From Umbelopsis ramanniana AG (Eukaryota; Mucoromycota; Umbelopsidomycetes; Umbelopsidales; Umbelopsidaceae), in the NCBI RefSeq assembly GCF_025399195.1, contig NW_026252101.1:62001-126000 (forward strand): 64,000 nt of DNA, read 5' to 3'. Of this stretch, positions 1 through 12,410 are shown piece by piece. Both the position numbers and the translations under genes were made by a program. Position 1 is the stretch's first letter, and each line of letters opens with the position of its first letter. Below the pieces are notes generated by a model. The model was not told the DNA's origin and made no database searches. It was given only the letters and a program-made list of their open reading frames with translations.

Positions 1-3000
1 GCGGCTGCGTAGGTGTGAACTGTTGAGTAGGCTGCTGTTGAACAAATCCTGTAGCTTGTGGAGTCAAGAATGGTCTTTGCTGCATATTGTTCATCGCTGG
101 TTGCATATTGTTCATCATCGCTTGATTGGGAATAGCAGAGTTGTTCATTTGCATATTAACTGGAGTGCCTTGGAAGTTGGCTGGAGTGCTGGCCTGATTA
201 CTCATACCGGTTGGTTGCTGGCTAACAGTGTTCTTTGATGGTGACGACCATTGGTTGAAAACTTGGGAATTCACCTTACTATCCTGAGATTGCTTGGGTA
301 TAGGACGTTGACGAGCAGGCGATGCCATCATGGATTGTTGTTGTACGGAGGGTAGCACCGGTGGGGGCGGCGGTGGAGCTGGAGGTGCTTGAACATTGGG
401 TTGAATATGGGTCACAGTGTTAAAAGCGGGCGCTGCAGCCGGTGCAGGTTGAGGCTGCTGCTGTTGTTGCTGTTGCTGAGGTTGTTGGTTTGGTGTCCAG
501 GTATTCGTCCAGTTTGGTTGAGCTGGAGAGGATGCAACTTCAGGCTTCTTAGCAACCACGGGTGATGCTTGTCGGGGAGCCCATGCATCGTCCTCAAAGC
601 CGCCAGATGGTTTGGTTGGAGTTTTACTAACTTCCGCAACAGGCGTTGACTTCGCAACGGTTGGCTTTGGTGAAGATGCTGCTGGCGTTGGCTTAAGGGG
701 TTCAGAAGACAATTGGCCCTTCATAAGCTCAAATACATCAGCATTTATGCCTTTAGGTGCAGAATTGGAGGGTGTTGGACGACTTGTGCCTCTTCGTTGT
801 AAACCGGCTGATGTATCTTTCTTGAAGATGCTAGGAGAAGAGCGGTCATTGTCTTCTTGTTCCTGAAGTTCTCGAGCAAGTCGCTCATCTTCTTCTATCT
901 GAGATAGTCTGGCATCTTGACCATCTGATTCCTCTCCGATGACACTGGTGGCGCCAAAACTAACATTGCGCTTTCCTTTGGACCTCTTGACCTGGTTAGC
1001 TTCGTCGTCAGATGCAGGTTCAGGTGTTTCTGATTCAATAAATCGCTGGAGTCGTTGAACATGTCTTTCGGAAAGACCAAGAGCTTTCATACGTCTGTGA
1101 GTCAGGTTATGAAGGTCAGCTTCACCAAGGTTATCGGCCTGGAAAGAGGACGAATATCGCAGTGACTCTTGCATAGGAATGTTGGCCCTCATGAAGTAGT
1201 CAAACCAATCCCAGCCTTGCTTTGATGAGCCCGCTTGTGATTTCGGACGTTGTGAACTAGACGCTTCCTTGGCTAAGTGAGCCAATGGCATATTATCGCT
1301 CTTGTCGTCCTGAGCGTCAGCGCCAATCTCCTGCTCAATATAGCGAACATCTTCAACACACATCTTCTCTATAGGCACGTCTATCTTGACACCGTTAATC
1401 TTGTGAAGCCGGATCTTTCCGTCGTGCACCGCAAGAAATTGTGCCTCCACCTTGAAACCACCAGTTCTATCTGTCCAAGTCCTAGTTTTGGCGGGATCGG
1501 GTTCTTCAAGGCAACGTGATTAGCATGTCAAGCATATAGATGTTGTTCTAGATGATCGGTCATACTTACTTCCTGGATTTTGAGCTTGCTTGGGACGGTC
1601 TGGCAAAGATCGATTACTTGGAACGGATATGGAGTTGACAGCTTGATCTGATGGCAATGATCGATGCGCTGCTGGTCGTTCGGGTGGCGGAGGTGGAGCA
1701 GGAATTTGATTACGTCTTGGCGGCTGCGACGATGGAGCAGAAGCTGGAAGGGGTGGTGGGGGAGGAACGGCAGCACGAGCTGCTCTCTTCTTCTCGTCAA
1801 GCTCTCGTTGACGTGCATCTTCTTGTACCTTCTTTCTGCGTTCGGCTTCCCTCCTTCGCGATTCTTCTTGCTCTTGTCGTCTTCTTTCTTTCTCCTCTTC
1901 CTCCATTTGTTGTCGTTGCCATGCTTCCTCTTCTTCTCGTCTGCGTCTGTCTTCCTCTGCTGCACGAGCGGCTTCTTCTTCCGCTTGCTGTCTTGCCCAT
2001 TCTTCTTCTTCTCTTTGTCTTTGGTCTTCCTCCGCCTGTAGAGCCGCTTCATAGTCTTCTTGGAATTGAACGTAGGAGGCTGGAATTACACCTGACCGCC
2101 CATCTTCATATTCTATTTTCCACCATTCATCACTGGTGACATAGTCAGTGATCAAAACTTGATCCTCTTCGTTCACAGAAATCTCATCTTCTCCTTGGGC
2201 ATCAAAAGAGTAAAGTACAATAGCCCATCTCGGCTCACATGGAGGTTCATCAACAGCTTCTTCCTGTGGTTCCTCTACTTCAGGTTCATATTCATCTTGA
2301 TAAGATTCTTCATGAGTAGGTTGCACGGGAGGGAGCACAGGCTGGGCCTTGACGATGGCAGGTGGAGTGGTAGCTGAAGCAGCTGACTCAAAGGCGGTTG
2401 ATGCCTGTCTCGAACTCTGAATCTTGGTGATAATAGCTTTTGCTTCAGATTTTGACGAGGCCTGAAAATCCAATGTTGCTGGCTTGGATCCACCAATTTC
2501 AATATGAACCGTTTTGCTATCTTGAGTGAAGTTTACAATATCCAACACTGGAAACTGTCGTACAGGGGATGCCTTGTCGGTTTCGCTGCCATAGCATAGC
2601 ATGCCGTTGCCGACCAAAAGGTTTCCTTTGCTCTTCTTCTTCTTTTTCTTGTCTACATCGTATTCATGAACAGGCCATGATTTAGCCTCATCGTTGACCT
2701 TTTTAGGCTTGGGTTTGTCGGTAGCATTCTGTGAGAATAGGCGTAAGCAAGGGTCAAACAAATTAGCCGATCATTTCAAAACGATGTTCTTACCGACAAA
2801 GCTGAAAAGACAGAAACGGTAGGCTGCGCTTCAGTTTCGTCTGATGCAGTTTGGGGATGAGCCTCTGTCACTTGATCGCTTGATGTCTGCGCGTTTGAAA
2901 TGATAATGAGTACTGTTGCAGGGGCAAACCATCACGTCTTAGGTGCAATATGGTACAAACCTCCTCGACATAGTTGCTAGGTGCAAGACCAATATCACCA

Positions 3001-3406
3001 TTCTCCAGCTTTACAAGGTACCAATCTGGATCATCCTTATCGTACAAAATCATGGTATCGTTTTCTTTGAAACTGACTTCCTCCTCTTGTTGAGCATCGT
3101 AGTCATATTGCGCAGAGACGGCTCCTATAGCTTCGGTCTGCAATGCAATTTCAGTCGGGGTGAGCATACTAAGCTAGAAAGAATGAAGGAATGGTGTGGC
3201 CATGACGTTACCTCACTGGCATAGTTAGCCGGTATCAAGCCAATGGGGCCGACTTCATCGGGTTGTTGAGGTTTGAGCTGTGCTTTCCACCAGTCATCAT
3301 CGTCTCGCTCGAGGATATACAAGATGTCATCCTCCTTGAATGAAAGCTCGTCTTCCGAGCCTGCTTCATAGTCATATAAAGCCTTGCAAACATCAATGTA
3401 CTTCAT
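1..3406 (-). CDS. SLA1: Sla1-like actin/endocytosis adaptor (C-terminus beyond window)
   Basis: Cortical actin-patch adaptor that links endocytic cargo and clathrin to Las17/Arp2/3 actin assembly. In-frame exons on the minus strand: 3406-3212, 3137-2961, 2886-2794, 2728-1570 and 1503 to the window edge. Residues 4-63 and 72-124 are SH3 domains (ALYDY, then WW and PANY signatures); about 173-262 is the PH-like Sla1 segment; about 322-379 is a third SH3. A charged E/R/Q-rich helix (about 384-474) and a polyproline stretch follow, then SHD1 (about 549-600, starting TRTWTDRTGGF) and a SAM-like SHD2 (about 636-697). The last visible part is low-complexity P/Q/T with a short poly-Q, as in the family's repeat tail. 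The start was chosen because SH3-1 begins four residues later. The C-terminal repeat region lies outside the window. It is a tandem neighbour of the upstream RNA-binding gene, only 103 bp away. Identification is secure; exon ends are inferred. Confidence 0.95.
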
Positions 3407-3509
3407 GATGCTGAGACAAAGGAACAATGCTGGCTACAGGCGGGGGCACAATGTTTAATTTTTTCCGCCAGTTGGGTGCAGTTATTTTTTTATTGCGAAA
3501 ATAATGGGG

Positions 3510-5283
3510 TTATTTCATGGATTTTGGCACAGAAAAGATCGATTCCTCATCATCATCTTCATCGAGTATTGAGTTCATATCAGCATAAAATGCATCAAGA
3601 TCATCTTCCTCCTTGTTTGGCGCTGACTTCTGCTTGGTTTCTTCTGTACTCGTTCGAATGACCTCATGGCTCGTGTTTTCACTCTCAGCAGGAGGTGTAA
3701 TTTCTACTATTTCACAGTAAAGACTGGGATCTCGGTATTCACTTAAACCACCAGCAAAATGACTAGGAATAGTCCACTGGGAGCTCACATAGGCTGGCAA
3801 AAAGCTTGCTACTTCTCCATACGTCAGCGTTGTCGTAGCGCTGTCTACTTTAACCCGGTTGCCTATTTTGGACAGCGCTCTTGTGGCATCCTGGAGGTTC
3901 GTCAAAATGAGTAAAATGAAGCCTGTTTGTACAGATGTTTTCTTTCAGCTTACGGCCGGTTTCCAAAACTCCAGAAATGCAAAGCCACTGGACATCTGTG
4001 TTAGCCTTTCGCGAATCAAAAGCGCTCGCCGGAAACCGACAGAGTCAGCAAATATATTCAATATGGTATCTTTCGTAGTCAGTTGGTCCAGGCCACGAAT
4101 GAGGAGTAAATGAGAAGGTAGTGCCGATATATCTCTTAGACCATCGTTGATAGCAAATGTTTCTGGATCTGTTGGTCGTTGGACGGGAAGCGAGGGGTCT
4201 TGTATACATTTCTGTTAGTTTTGCGCAACTGTATTCACACACATCGTCATATGCATTAACTCACTTGGATTCACCATTCTACATTCTAAGCAGTTTCTAC
4301 GCATTTCGTCATTGACCTTTCCGCACTGTCGTACATGTGTGAGGACTAAATTTGAAACACTCTGAAGTTACAAACAGCGCTAACGTACCTTCACACATCG
4401 CCATCCTGCTCCTTCTTGTTTAGCCTCCTTGCGAGAAAAGTCGATACGAACACGTTGGCGATCCATATAAATAAAAGGATAGTTTTTGGTTACAAATTCC
4501 TCGGCATGCCCGACACTGGTAAATTTTACAAAGGCAAATTTGCGTGATTCTCCTATGAATTGACAGACATATATTAGTGGCATGTCCTGGATACTATAGG
4601 GTATAAAGCGAGTGACCGCGGTAAGGATTGAACCTGTTTCACGATCCTTGATCAAAGTGACTTGATCTATGCTGGCTTCCATATCCACCAAAGCTTTTTC
4701 AATCTGATACGTGTAAGTCGACACAAGATAGTTATTTTTCTGATTGTTCTTCCATATGCTTGAAATTTTGCTCTCTTCAGCCTGGGCTGATGTCTCTTGG
4801 AAAGGAAAAGAGTGTACATAAATCAAATAAATAACAACTTACGTCTTGTTCCCCAAAGTGATCAGGCAATCCACGCAAAACTATATTGATATTAGGAGCA
4901 CTTAGTCCCTCTTCCTTTCGTTCTGGCCGTCTATGCCGCTACGGAGAAAGGAAAAATGGTTAACTCGTGATAGGGCAGAGCTGCATTTTTGCAATATTGG
5001 CGTATCTTACATCGTCACCACGGTAATGGTTATCATGTCGTGGGTTCTCTCGCCATGCGTCTCTTCCGTCGTCCCAGCGATCAAAATGGCGGTCCTGATC
5101 CCTTGGGTGCTGACTTCCGTAGTGAGGTCGGTCGTCATACCTATCATAACCACCAGACCGGTCGTCGTAACGATGTGATCCTGATCGCGGGTGAGGAGGA
5201 GGAGAATATCGGCTATGAGGACTACGAGATCTTCGTCGCGGTGGATATCTGGAGTGTTCTCTAGGATGTTCTCTGGGATGCAT
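3510..5283 (-). CDS. RBM5/RBM10-like RNA-binding protein (RRM - RanBP2 zinc finger - RRM)
   Basis: Probable nuclear splicing regulator. Exons: 5283-5011, 4938-4843, 4703-4634, 4552-4389, 4325-about 4275, 4211-3954 and 3890-3510, giving about 430 residues. The N-terminal 90 residues are R/S/D/H-rich. RRM1 (about 107-190) carries IVLRGLP and FAFVKF RNP motifs. Directly after it comes a RanBP2-type finger (W-R-C-V-K-C then N and C-L-E-C), and then RRM2 (LLLIRGL and GFAFLEF). That order is diagnostic of the RBM5/6/10 group. The usual C-terminal OCRE, C2H2 and G-patch modules are not seen: about 125 acidic residues follow RRM2 and then a stop. The fifth donor is uncertain: the stronger-looking GTGAGT site breaks the frame, while ATG|GTGAAT keeps it. 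An upstream in-frame ATG at 5400 exists, but the Arg-rich start at 5283 is closer to the family. Confidence 0.82.
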
Positions 5284-5635
5284 AGTGTAGTGACGGTGGT
5301 ACCAGTATAGCTGGCAGCAATCAATGCACGGACATTTTAACTTCGCTGAGTGGCTTAGACAATCAGGCTTCAGTGAGCGTACGAAGAGAGGCTTTTGCAA
5401 ACCACGTAAAAAAAAAGAAATGAGCTTTGACTTATGAATAAATGTCTATCTAGAGTATTTCATTTCATTTTGTATGCCATTTTCAATAGCATACATCGCA
5501 TTGTTACATACCTACGTAGCAGTATCACTTGTCCATATAAGAGGATATGAGGTCATGCTAGTCACGTGTAGGGGTCATGAAATAAAAAAAAAATTTGAAA
5601 GCAGCGATGACCCAAAGTACCTGAATCTAATCATC
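5284..5635. promoter_or_regulatory. Shared divergent promoter of RBM-like gene and eIF1A
   Basis: The two start codons face away from each other across about 350 bp, so this stretch must hold both promoters and both 5' leaders. It contains A-rich tracts near 5407-5416 and 5585-5594. No convincing TATA box or other site was recognised. Confidence 0.6.
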
Positions 5636-6219
5636 ATGCCCAAGAATAAGGGAAAAGTAAGTGACATGGCACAGCGCATCAAGCTGTTATTTGTCATTGA
5701 TAATCCATTACTAACATTTGTACTTGAATCCAGGGAGGAAAAAACAGGAGACGAGGAAAGAACGAGAACGAGAACGACAAGCGTGAACTTGTGTTCAAGG
5801 AAGAGGGCCAAGAGTATGCCCAAGTGACCAAAATGCTTGGTAATGGACGTTTGGAAGCACAGTGCTTTGATGGCACCAAGCGACTTGCACACATTCGTGG
5901 AAAGATGCGCAAGAAGGTGTGGATCAATCAAGGTGACATTATCCTTCTTTCATTGCGAGAGTATCAAGATGAGAAGGCCGACGTCATCCAAAAGTACACT
6001 GCAGACGAAGCAAGAAATCTCAAGGCCTATGGTGAATTGCCCGATACTGCCAAGATCAACGAAACTGACACCTTCGGTCCAGAAGAAGACGATATTGACT
6101 TTGACTTTGATATTGACGAGGTAAGCTCTTTTTGCAAAAATTCAGTTTTTTCGACTGCGCCAAAAGCTTCTCCACTCACCTTACTATTTTTTTTTTTTCT
6201 CTCTCACCAATAGATTTAA
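5636..6219 (+). CDS. TIF11: Translation initiation factor eIF1A
   Basis: Ribosome-binding factor that helps the 40S subunit scan mRNA and recognise the start codon, acting with eIF1 and eIF5B. Exons: 5636-5656, 5734-6120 and 6214-6219, giving 137 residues. The protein starts [17 protein letters not shown], the typical basic eIF1A tail, followed by the OB fold ([18 protein letters not shown], then RGKMRKKVW) and the alpha-helical segment, and ends in an acidic tail ending DFDIDEI (yeast 153, human 144 residues). Two exons are tiny: the first encodes seven residues and the last only one residue plus the stop codon. Reading past the second donor would replace the final isoleucine with about 30 unrelated residues, so splicing of the last intron is required for a normal C-terminus. 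Converges with AFG1. Confidence 0.97.
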
Positions 6220-6578
6220 AATACACCTTTCTTTAGAGCCTTTTAAATATGCTTTCTCTCACTCCATTTTCTTTCAAAAACGCATTTGTCCCTCTGTGTA
6301 GATAATACCTGGCCTTCTGACAAAAACAATTTTTTACTTTTTGTTTTGTTGCTTGCTTCAATGAAAAATTACAAAACCTATCATTTTGGTTTTGATTGTG
6401 AGCATTTCAATGCAAACAAACCAATCTGCTGATCGTACCATATATTTCATGAATGTGGAGAAAGTCGAGCATGATAACGCCGTACAGTATTTATTATTTC
6501 ACGTGGGTATGTCTATGGGATGGGAGTGTAGTGTACAAACAAGCGCCGCCAAAAGGAAAGAAAATAATCTAATGGTAC
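6220..6578. other. Convergent 3' regions of eIF1A and AFG1
   Basis: About 360 bp between two stop codons on opposite strands. It is T-rich and contains only short open frames. It probably carries both 3' UTRs and polyadenylation signals; no gene seen. Confidence 0.5.
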
Positions 6579-8232
6579 TTAAGTTGGCCGGGTGAACCAT
6601 TCTTTGCTTTGCATTTGAATAAGTCGAGATAAAGCTCTCTGGAAAGCAAATGCTTCTTCTTGACCACTGAATAACGGCGAGGAGACGTCGTCCAACTTGA
6701 GGTCATCCATCATCAATCTAAAGTCGTCGTTGAATTCGTTGCCTCCTTCCTCTGCATTGAAGATTTCTAGGATGCCAGTTTCACCACTAGCAATCAATTT
6801 GGTCTTGGATTCATACATGGCATCGATCAAAGTGATAAATCGTCTAGCTTCGGCACGATGCTTCATAGTCATGCGGGGAATATCCGTAATGATGATGGTA
6901 TGGAATTTCTTGACGAGTTCAAGATAATCCGCGGCACTCAAAGGTTTCTTGCACAGATCATCAAAGGTCATTCGGGCAACACCATTGGCTTGTTCTGGAA
7001 TCTGAAGCTGGCGGGACAAAAAGTCAAGTGTCATTGGAGCCATCTTCCCTCCACCAGTAAGGTCTTTCGTCAGCTGGTCAATGGTATGAGTGGTCTTTTG
7101 GTTGAGTGGGTGAAAGTAAATCTGGGACATCTCCTTGACAGCTTTACGATAGTCGGTTGTGGAATCCAAACATACGACTTCGCACTTTTCGAGCAAAAGG
7201 TCGATACAAGGCAAGAAAGATTTTCGTTGAATGCCATTTTTGTACAACTCAGTGGGATGTCGGTTGGAGGTAGTGACAACCACTACGCCTCGAGCAAAAA
7301 GTTCGGTAAACAGTTTACGCAACATCATAGCATCCGCAATATCGGTGACTTGAAATTCGTCGAAACACAGCACATAAGCCTCAGATGCCAAATCTGCTGC
7401 AATAGGGCCGAGCACATCGGCTCTTTCCGGCTCTTTCATCTTGAGGCGGTGCACACGAGCATGGACATCAAGCATGAATGCGTGAAAATGCACTCGTCTC
7501 TTACGTTCAATGGGAAGTGTATCATAGAAAAGATCCATCACCATGGTCTTGCCGGTTCCAACATCTCCATAAATATAAAGCGATTTTGGTGCAACTACGT
7601 CATTTGCATTAGGGGCATGGGTTGCGGTACCATGGCCACCGCCAACAATAGAGGTAAACTAAACGCCGAGATGTTAGCAGTATGCCAAACACACTGAAAC
7701 CGAAAGAAAGGTCATGTACCTTTGACATCCAACCTCCTCGAGTTTGATGCTGCTCCTGAGATGGGCTACTTGCCTTGATGTCTGGGTAATACGACTGAAG
7801 TCCCATCCATATTCTTTGCAATTGAGCTATGATAGCTCTCTGGTGGTCGTCCGAATTGACTTTTCCTTCGGAAACCAATTGATCGTACATTTCAACTGGT
7901 CCTAATTTCATCCGCAGTGAAACACTCAGCTGTCCTGGTTCGGTAATAGAGGTCTCAGGGGAGGGAAGTTACTGCTTACCTTTAACCGGATCGTCCTTAT
8001 GTGACTTGCTTGGAATGGAAACAGGCTCGCTATGTCTGAAGGTTTGCACTTCGTCGTCCACTGTGGCAGTCGTGGCGGCCGTCGTGGAGTAACGGTGACA
8101 TGTTTGTGTTAAAGCTGGGGGAATGGTTCGAGCCAATGGAGCTCGACGAAGTGGTGAGGAGCTTGCAAGCAAAGAGTCTACGATTGAACTCTGCTTGAAA
8201 TAGCGAACTTTGGTAGTAGCACTTCGTAGCAT
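6579..8232 (-). CDS. AFG1: Afg1/LACE1-family mitochondrial AAA-type ATPase
   Basis: Inner-membrane-associated mitochondrial ATPase involved in turnover of respiratory-chain subunits and mitochondrial protein quality control. Exons: 8232-7980, 7901-7720 and 7658-6579, giving 504 residues. The first 50 residues are basic and hydroxylated without acidic clusters, consistent with a mitochondrial presequence. Residues 176-183 are the Walker A loop GDVGTGKT and about 241-247 are the Walker B segment (LCFDEFQ). Further family marks are TTSNRHP, the sensor-like stretch, and the conserved region ending IIITDIPRM with the arginine-rich helix after it. Length matches yeast Afg1 (509). Divergent from the DUF726 gene. 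Phases agree across both introns. Confidence 0.96.
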
Positions 8233-8520
8233 TGAGTGAATGACAATTGCAAGCAGAAGAGGTTGGTCGGATAGTACCGGAGCGAAACAAAACCAAGAAG
8301 GGGTTGTCGAAATTGGCCTGGAAAAATGTTCTGTCGACCCACGTGACTTTCATTTGGGTTAGTTGACTTGCAAAAAGTCTCATTTACTTTTCCAACCACC
8401 GACCCTTTTTGCCTGCAATTACCCGCTTGGGGGTTTTATTTCGCTCATCCTCACTCGCATTCCTTTCCCTTCTTTCACTTACCTCATAACCTCTCCATTT
8501 CTATAGAGCAGATTGCTCGA
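8233..8520. promoter_or_regulatory. Divergent promoter of AFG1 and DUF726 gene
   Basis: 288 bp separates two oppositely directed start codons. The side next to the plus-strand gene is pyrimidine-rich (8400-8515), a common form of 5' leader in fungal genes. No specific operator recognised. Confidence 0.5.
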
Positions 8521-11500
8521 ATGCAACCCGACATTACGAGCCATCCTTCTAACCCAGCCCTTTCAACAATTCACCGGGAGAATAATACCTACAGCCTCTC
8601 CTGTCTGACCAGCAACGGTGATGAGGATGAGATGGACAGGGCAAACAACAAAGAATGTAACGACACTGACGAGAACGTTCTCAGGGGATCAATGGAGGAT
8701 TTGCATCACTTTATCAGTGATAATGTCACACCAGACTTCCCAGAAGGTGATCATGGAAGCACTGTCACACCATTACCGGAAGCAACTCATAGCTTGACCA
8801 CATCGTCGTTGGCAACGCAAAACGACCTCATTCCTCCTTCTCCAACACCCATTTCTGTGTGGGCTGCAGACTTACCTGTCGTTGAGCAGCCACAGGAGGC
8901 CATACCTCCGTCGTCCCCTCGCTTCCCTCACTCTCCTTCACATATATTTGAAATATCACAAGAATCTGATTTTGACGACGAGAATGATCGTCGCATTCAG
9001 GAAACCAAAGATGTTTTTACGGACACCCAGAAAATTGCATATGTTGGTTTGTGCTCTGTAACGAGTCTCGAGGTCGTACATGAGTGCCAAGGAAAAGACT
9101 TTGCTTATGCTCGAATGAGCGCTGGCAACTGGCAACGCAAGGTCATTCGAAGTTTGTACATGCACATGGACATAAGTTCAGAAGGTAAGAAATAAAAAAA
9201 CTATTTTTGGCTCGCATTGTGGATTATGGAACTTGAGACGATAGATGCTTAATTATGCCGCCTCCATCCACAGAAATTTCCATGATTGAGTCACTCGCCA
9301 AACACAATATTTTACCCACCGATCTCGTTCATCAATTTACTTCGCAAGGAGAAACGACGACGGTTCCTGTGGGTCCAATGCATAAGGTGGAACTCGACTC
9401 CAATGTCAAGAAAGACAAACCAGAAATAGTAATCGACGATATGACGACCGTCTGTGGTGGCGACGGAGATCAGGAACCAGAAAAATCTTTATCTGAACTT
9501 GAAAATTCTGTAAATTTGGATGATCAGCCAGAAAACACCATGTCTCAAACGCCAGAAGAACATGACGGCCATGGGTCTGATACAGATAGCGTTGACGCAC
9601 AAGTGGGAGAGAATGCTACAGACGATGCCGATAACGATAATACCTCTGTGCGATCGGATCGACCAGCATCTGTCTCTGACGCTAGTTCCCGAACTGTCGG
9701 ACTTGACCACGATGATACCATAAAGACCGAAGATACCACTCTTGATTCAAAACCCACAGATCCCATTGTAGAAGAAGGGAAACCACAGGAACTGGTGGTT
9801 GATTTGCGTTGGACGGTAGTTTGCGACTTGGTCATTCTCTGCCTTTCTATGAACAACTATGACGCCAGATCTCGAGTTTTCATTCGAAAAATTGCTACCT
9901 ATTTATCTCTAGAGTGGCCAGAAGTCATTGCATTCGAACGACGTATATCTGAATACTTGGCTCAAAACGACCCATCATGGGAGACTGAATCAGAAATGTC
10001 ATTCATGACCACAGGAAGTGATGAGACGACGATGACCAATGCCACCTCCGAATTTGCCGTATCTCACAAGAACGATGCAATGCGTAAAAGCCGCAACAAG
10101 CAACAGAAAAAGAAGCGATACATTATGATGGGTCTGGCCACCTTAGGCGGTGGTCTTGTGCTTGGTCTCAGTGCAGGACTAATGGCACCCGTCATTGCTG
10201 GTGGACTTGGAGCTGTTCTAACTACGGTTGGTGTGACAGGTACCTCTGGTTTTCTTGGCGGTACGGCGGGAATTGCCCTTATCACAAGCGGAGCCACTGT
10301 CGCGGGTGGCCGAATAGGCGCTAAACGAATGTTCAATCGAACAAAAGGTGTGGATACATTTGAATTTGTCACAGTCAAAGCTGAAGATCGTGTCAACTGT
10401 CTTATTACTATCACTGGCTGGCTGTCTCGTCCGGATAACAAGGAGGAAGCAGCTCACCCCTTCTGTACTATCGACAGCTTAATGGGCGACCACTATACAC
10501 TATTTTGGGAACCGGAGCTACTAACGGAACTGGGCAGTGCTATCAAGATTATTGCAACGGAAGTCGTTACTCAAGCTATTCAACAGGCTTTGCAACATAC
10601 CATCATGGGTGCCTTGCTCGCTGGTCTGACCTGGCCATTGGCACTAACCAAGATTGGTTATTTGATTGACAACCCCTGGGCCAATGCTTTAGATCGAGCC
10701 CGGATAGCTGGGTTGATTTTGGCAGACTCTTTGATGAATCGCAGTATGGGTTCTCGCCCTGTCACACTGGTTGGATTTTCGCTTGGTGCAAGAGTCGTCT
10801 TCTTTTGTTTACTGGAATTGGCTCGCATGCATGCCTTTGGCTTGGTTGAAGACGTTGCCATTTTCGGTACTCCTGTCAGTGCCTCCATGAGCCAGTGGAA
10901 AGAATGCACGACTGTGGTTGCTGGTCGATTTGTCAATGGATATGCAACGAACGATTGGTTGTTAGGATTTTTGTTCAGAGCTTCCACAGGGGGTCTTGGT
11001 AGTGTTGCTGGCTTACGGCCTCTCAAAAACGTGGAACAGAATGTTCAAAACCTGGACTGCACTGATCTGGTCAAAGGTCACCTCCATTACAGAACAGCCA
11101 TGCCAAAACTTCTTAAAAGAGCAGGATTTGAAGTGACGAGCGAGGAGCTTCCTGAACTCAAGGAAAAAGAAAGACCAGGTGGTGTGATGGGACTTGTTGG
11201 ATTTGGTAGAAGTTCATTAGCTGTCAATGAAAACGATAGTAAGGAACGCGCTAGCAGTAGCGGAAGCAGGTCTTCAACGCCTTCAATCGACAATGATTCT
11301 ACTTCAAAACTAGCGACCGAGATTGATCTTCCTGTTATCGAATTGGTCCATGAAGACAGCAAAGAACCCAAACTGAATAAGCAACCATTCTTAAACCGTG
11401 CAAAAGCATCTTCCTTATCATCCTTCTCGTCTGGGAAAGCATCTATCACTCTACCAAATCGCAGAGGAAGCCCAGATATCACTCTCAACACCTCACCCAA

Positions 11501-12203
11501 CACTCATTCACCTGTTGTTCATACAACTTCATTGTCATCCCCTATACCCTATCGTGATTTGGACTCAATGTCATCCCCACGGGATAGCAACGAAAATGTA
11601 AAGTACAGCTTAGAATCATCTGTCCCCATGGTTCGCAGCAAATCCGATGTTACCTATGACAGCAATATCCTCCATCCATCTTCTGAACCAGAAGAACGAC
11701 CTCCACCTGTACCTTTGATCAGCAGTCAAACAGATATGGATCTCATTGCTGGTATCATTGCCAATGCCACGGCAGCCGCTTCTTCCAAAACTGGATCATA
11801 TAGTTCTCTTTCATCTGGAAAGGCCTCTCTTGCACCAAGATTAACACCATCCGCTTCTGCGTCTACGCAAAATTGCAGTAGTGCTAATGTGACGGAGAAA
11901 CGTGCCTTTCGGGATTTATTTGGCGGTCGTCCCAAAATGACACATACTGCCACAGCACCAGCTCAAGTACCCATCAAAGAAGTCAAGGCTGAACCTTCTT
12001 CTACATCGTTCTTCAGCAAGAGTTTATTTGGACGGCGGAAAGATGAACCATCGGACCCCAACCAGTTGGAGCTCGTGGAGGCCGGAGTTGAAGTGAAGGA
12101 ACTGAAAAGTACGCTGGGAACTATGGTGGTACCTCACGAAATTTCCAATCCTTTACCTAAAGTCACATTAGAAATGCCAAAGCATGCTCATCGCTTAGGA
12201 TAG
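8521..12203 (+). CDS. DUF726 (TMCO4/Mil1-type) alpha/beta-hydrolase membrane protein
   Basis: Large protein of the DUF726 family, whose yeast member is Mil1 (YFL034W) and human member TMCO4; the biochemical function is not established. Exons 8521-9184 and 9274-12203 give 1197 residues. The N-terminal ~400 residues are acidic, S/T/D-rich and probably disordered. A glycine/alanine-rich hydrophobic block (about 506-575) looks like a membrane hairpin. Next comes the hydrolase core with the nucleophile elbow GFSLG (Ser724) in the context RPVTLVGFSLGARV, then VAIFGTPVS. The last ~300 residues are again low-complexity with repeated S-S-G-K-A-S motifs and serines. A catalytic serine is therefore visible, but substrate and location are unknown. 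The start codon is the first ATG after the pyrimidine-rich leader. Confidence 0.88.
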
Positions 12204-12410
12204 TTACAGCTTGTTTGGCAAAAAATATATACATTTTTTTTTTTTTTTGAAAAAATGAAAAAGGGCTTTTGTGTTGTTCGAATGTGTTTTGGCCCCAAAG
12301 CCGACTGGCTCTGTGACGTGCTTTCAAATTTACAGAGCGCCATTGCCAGAAAGAACGAATGAAATCGGTCCGTGTCTTCTGGGTTGTTCCTTGCTATCAA
12401 ACACTGAAAG

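Noticed and set aside
1651-2139. Plus-strand Leu/Phe/Val-rich frames opposite the Sla1 helix
   Set aside because: They are mirror readings of the E/R-rich and proline-rich part of Sla1; the minus strand has continuous SH3-to-SHD1 homology.
6858-7697. A 279-codon plus-strand frame
   Set aside because: It lies antisense to AFG1, whose Walker A and B motifs are on the minus strand. It has no recognisable domain.
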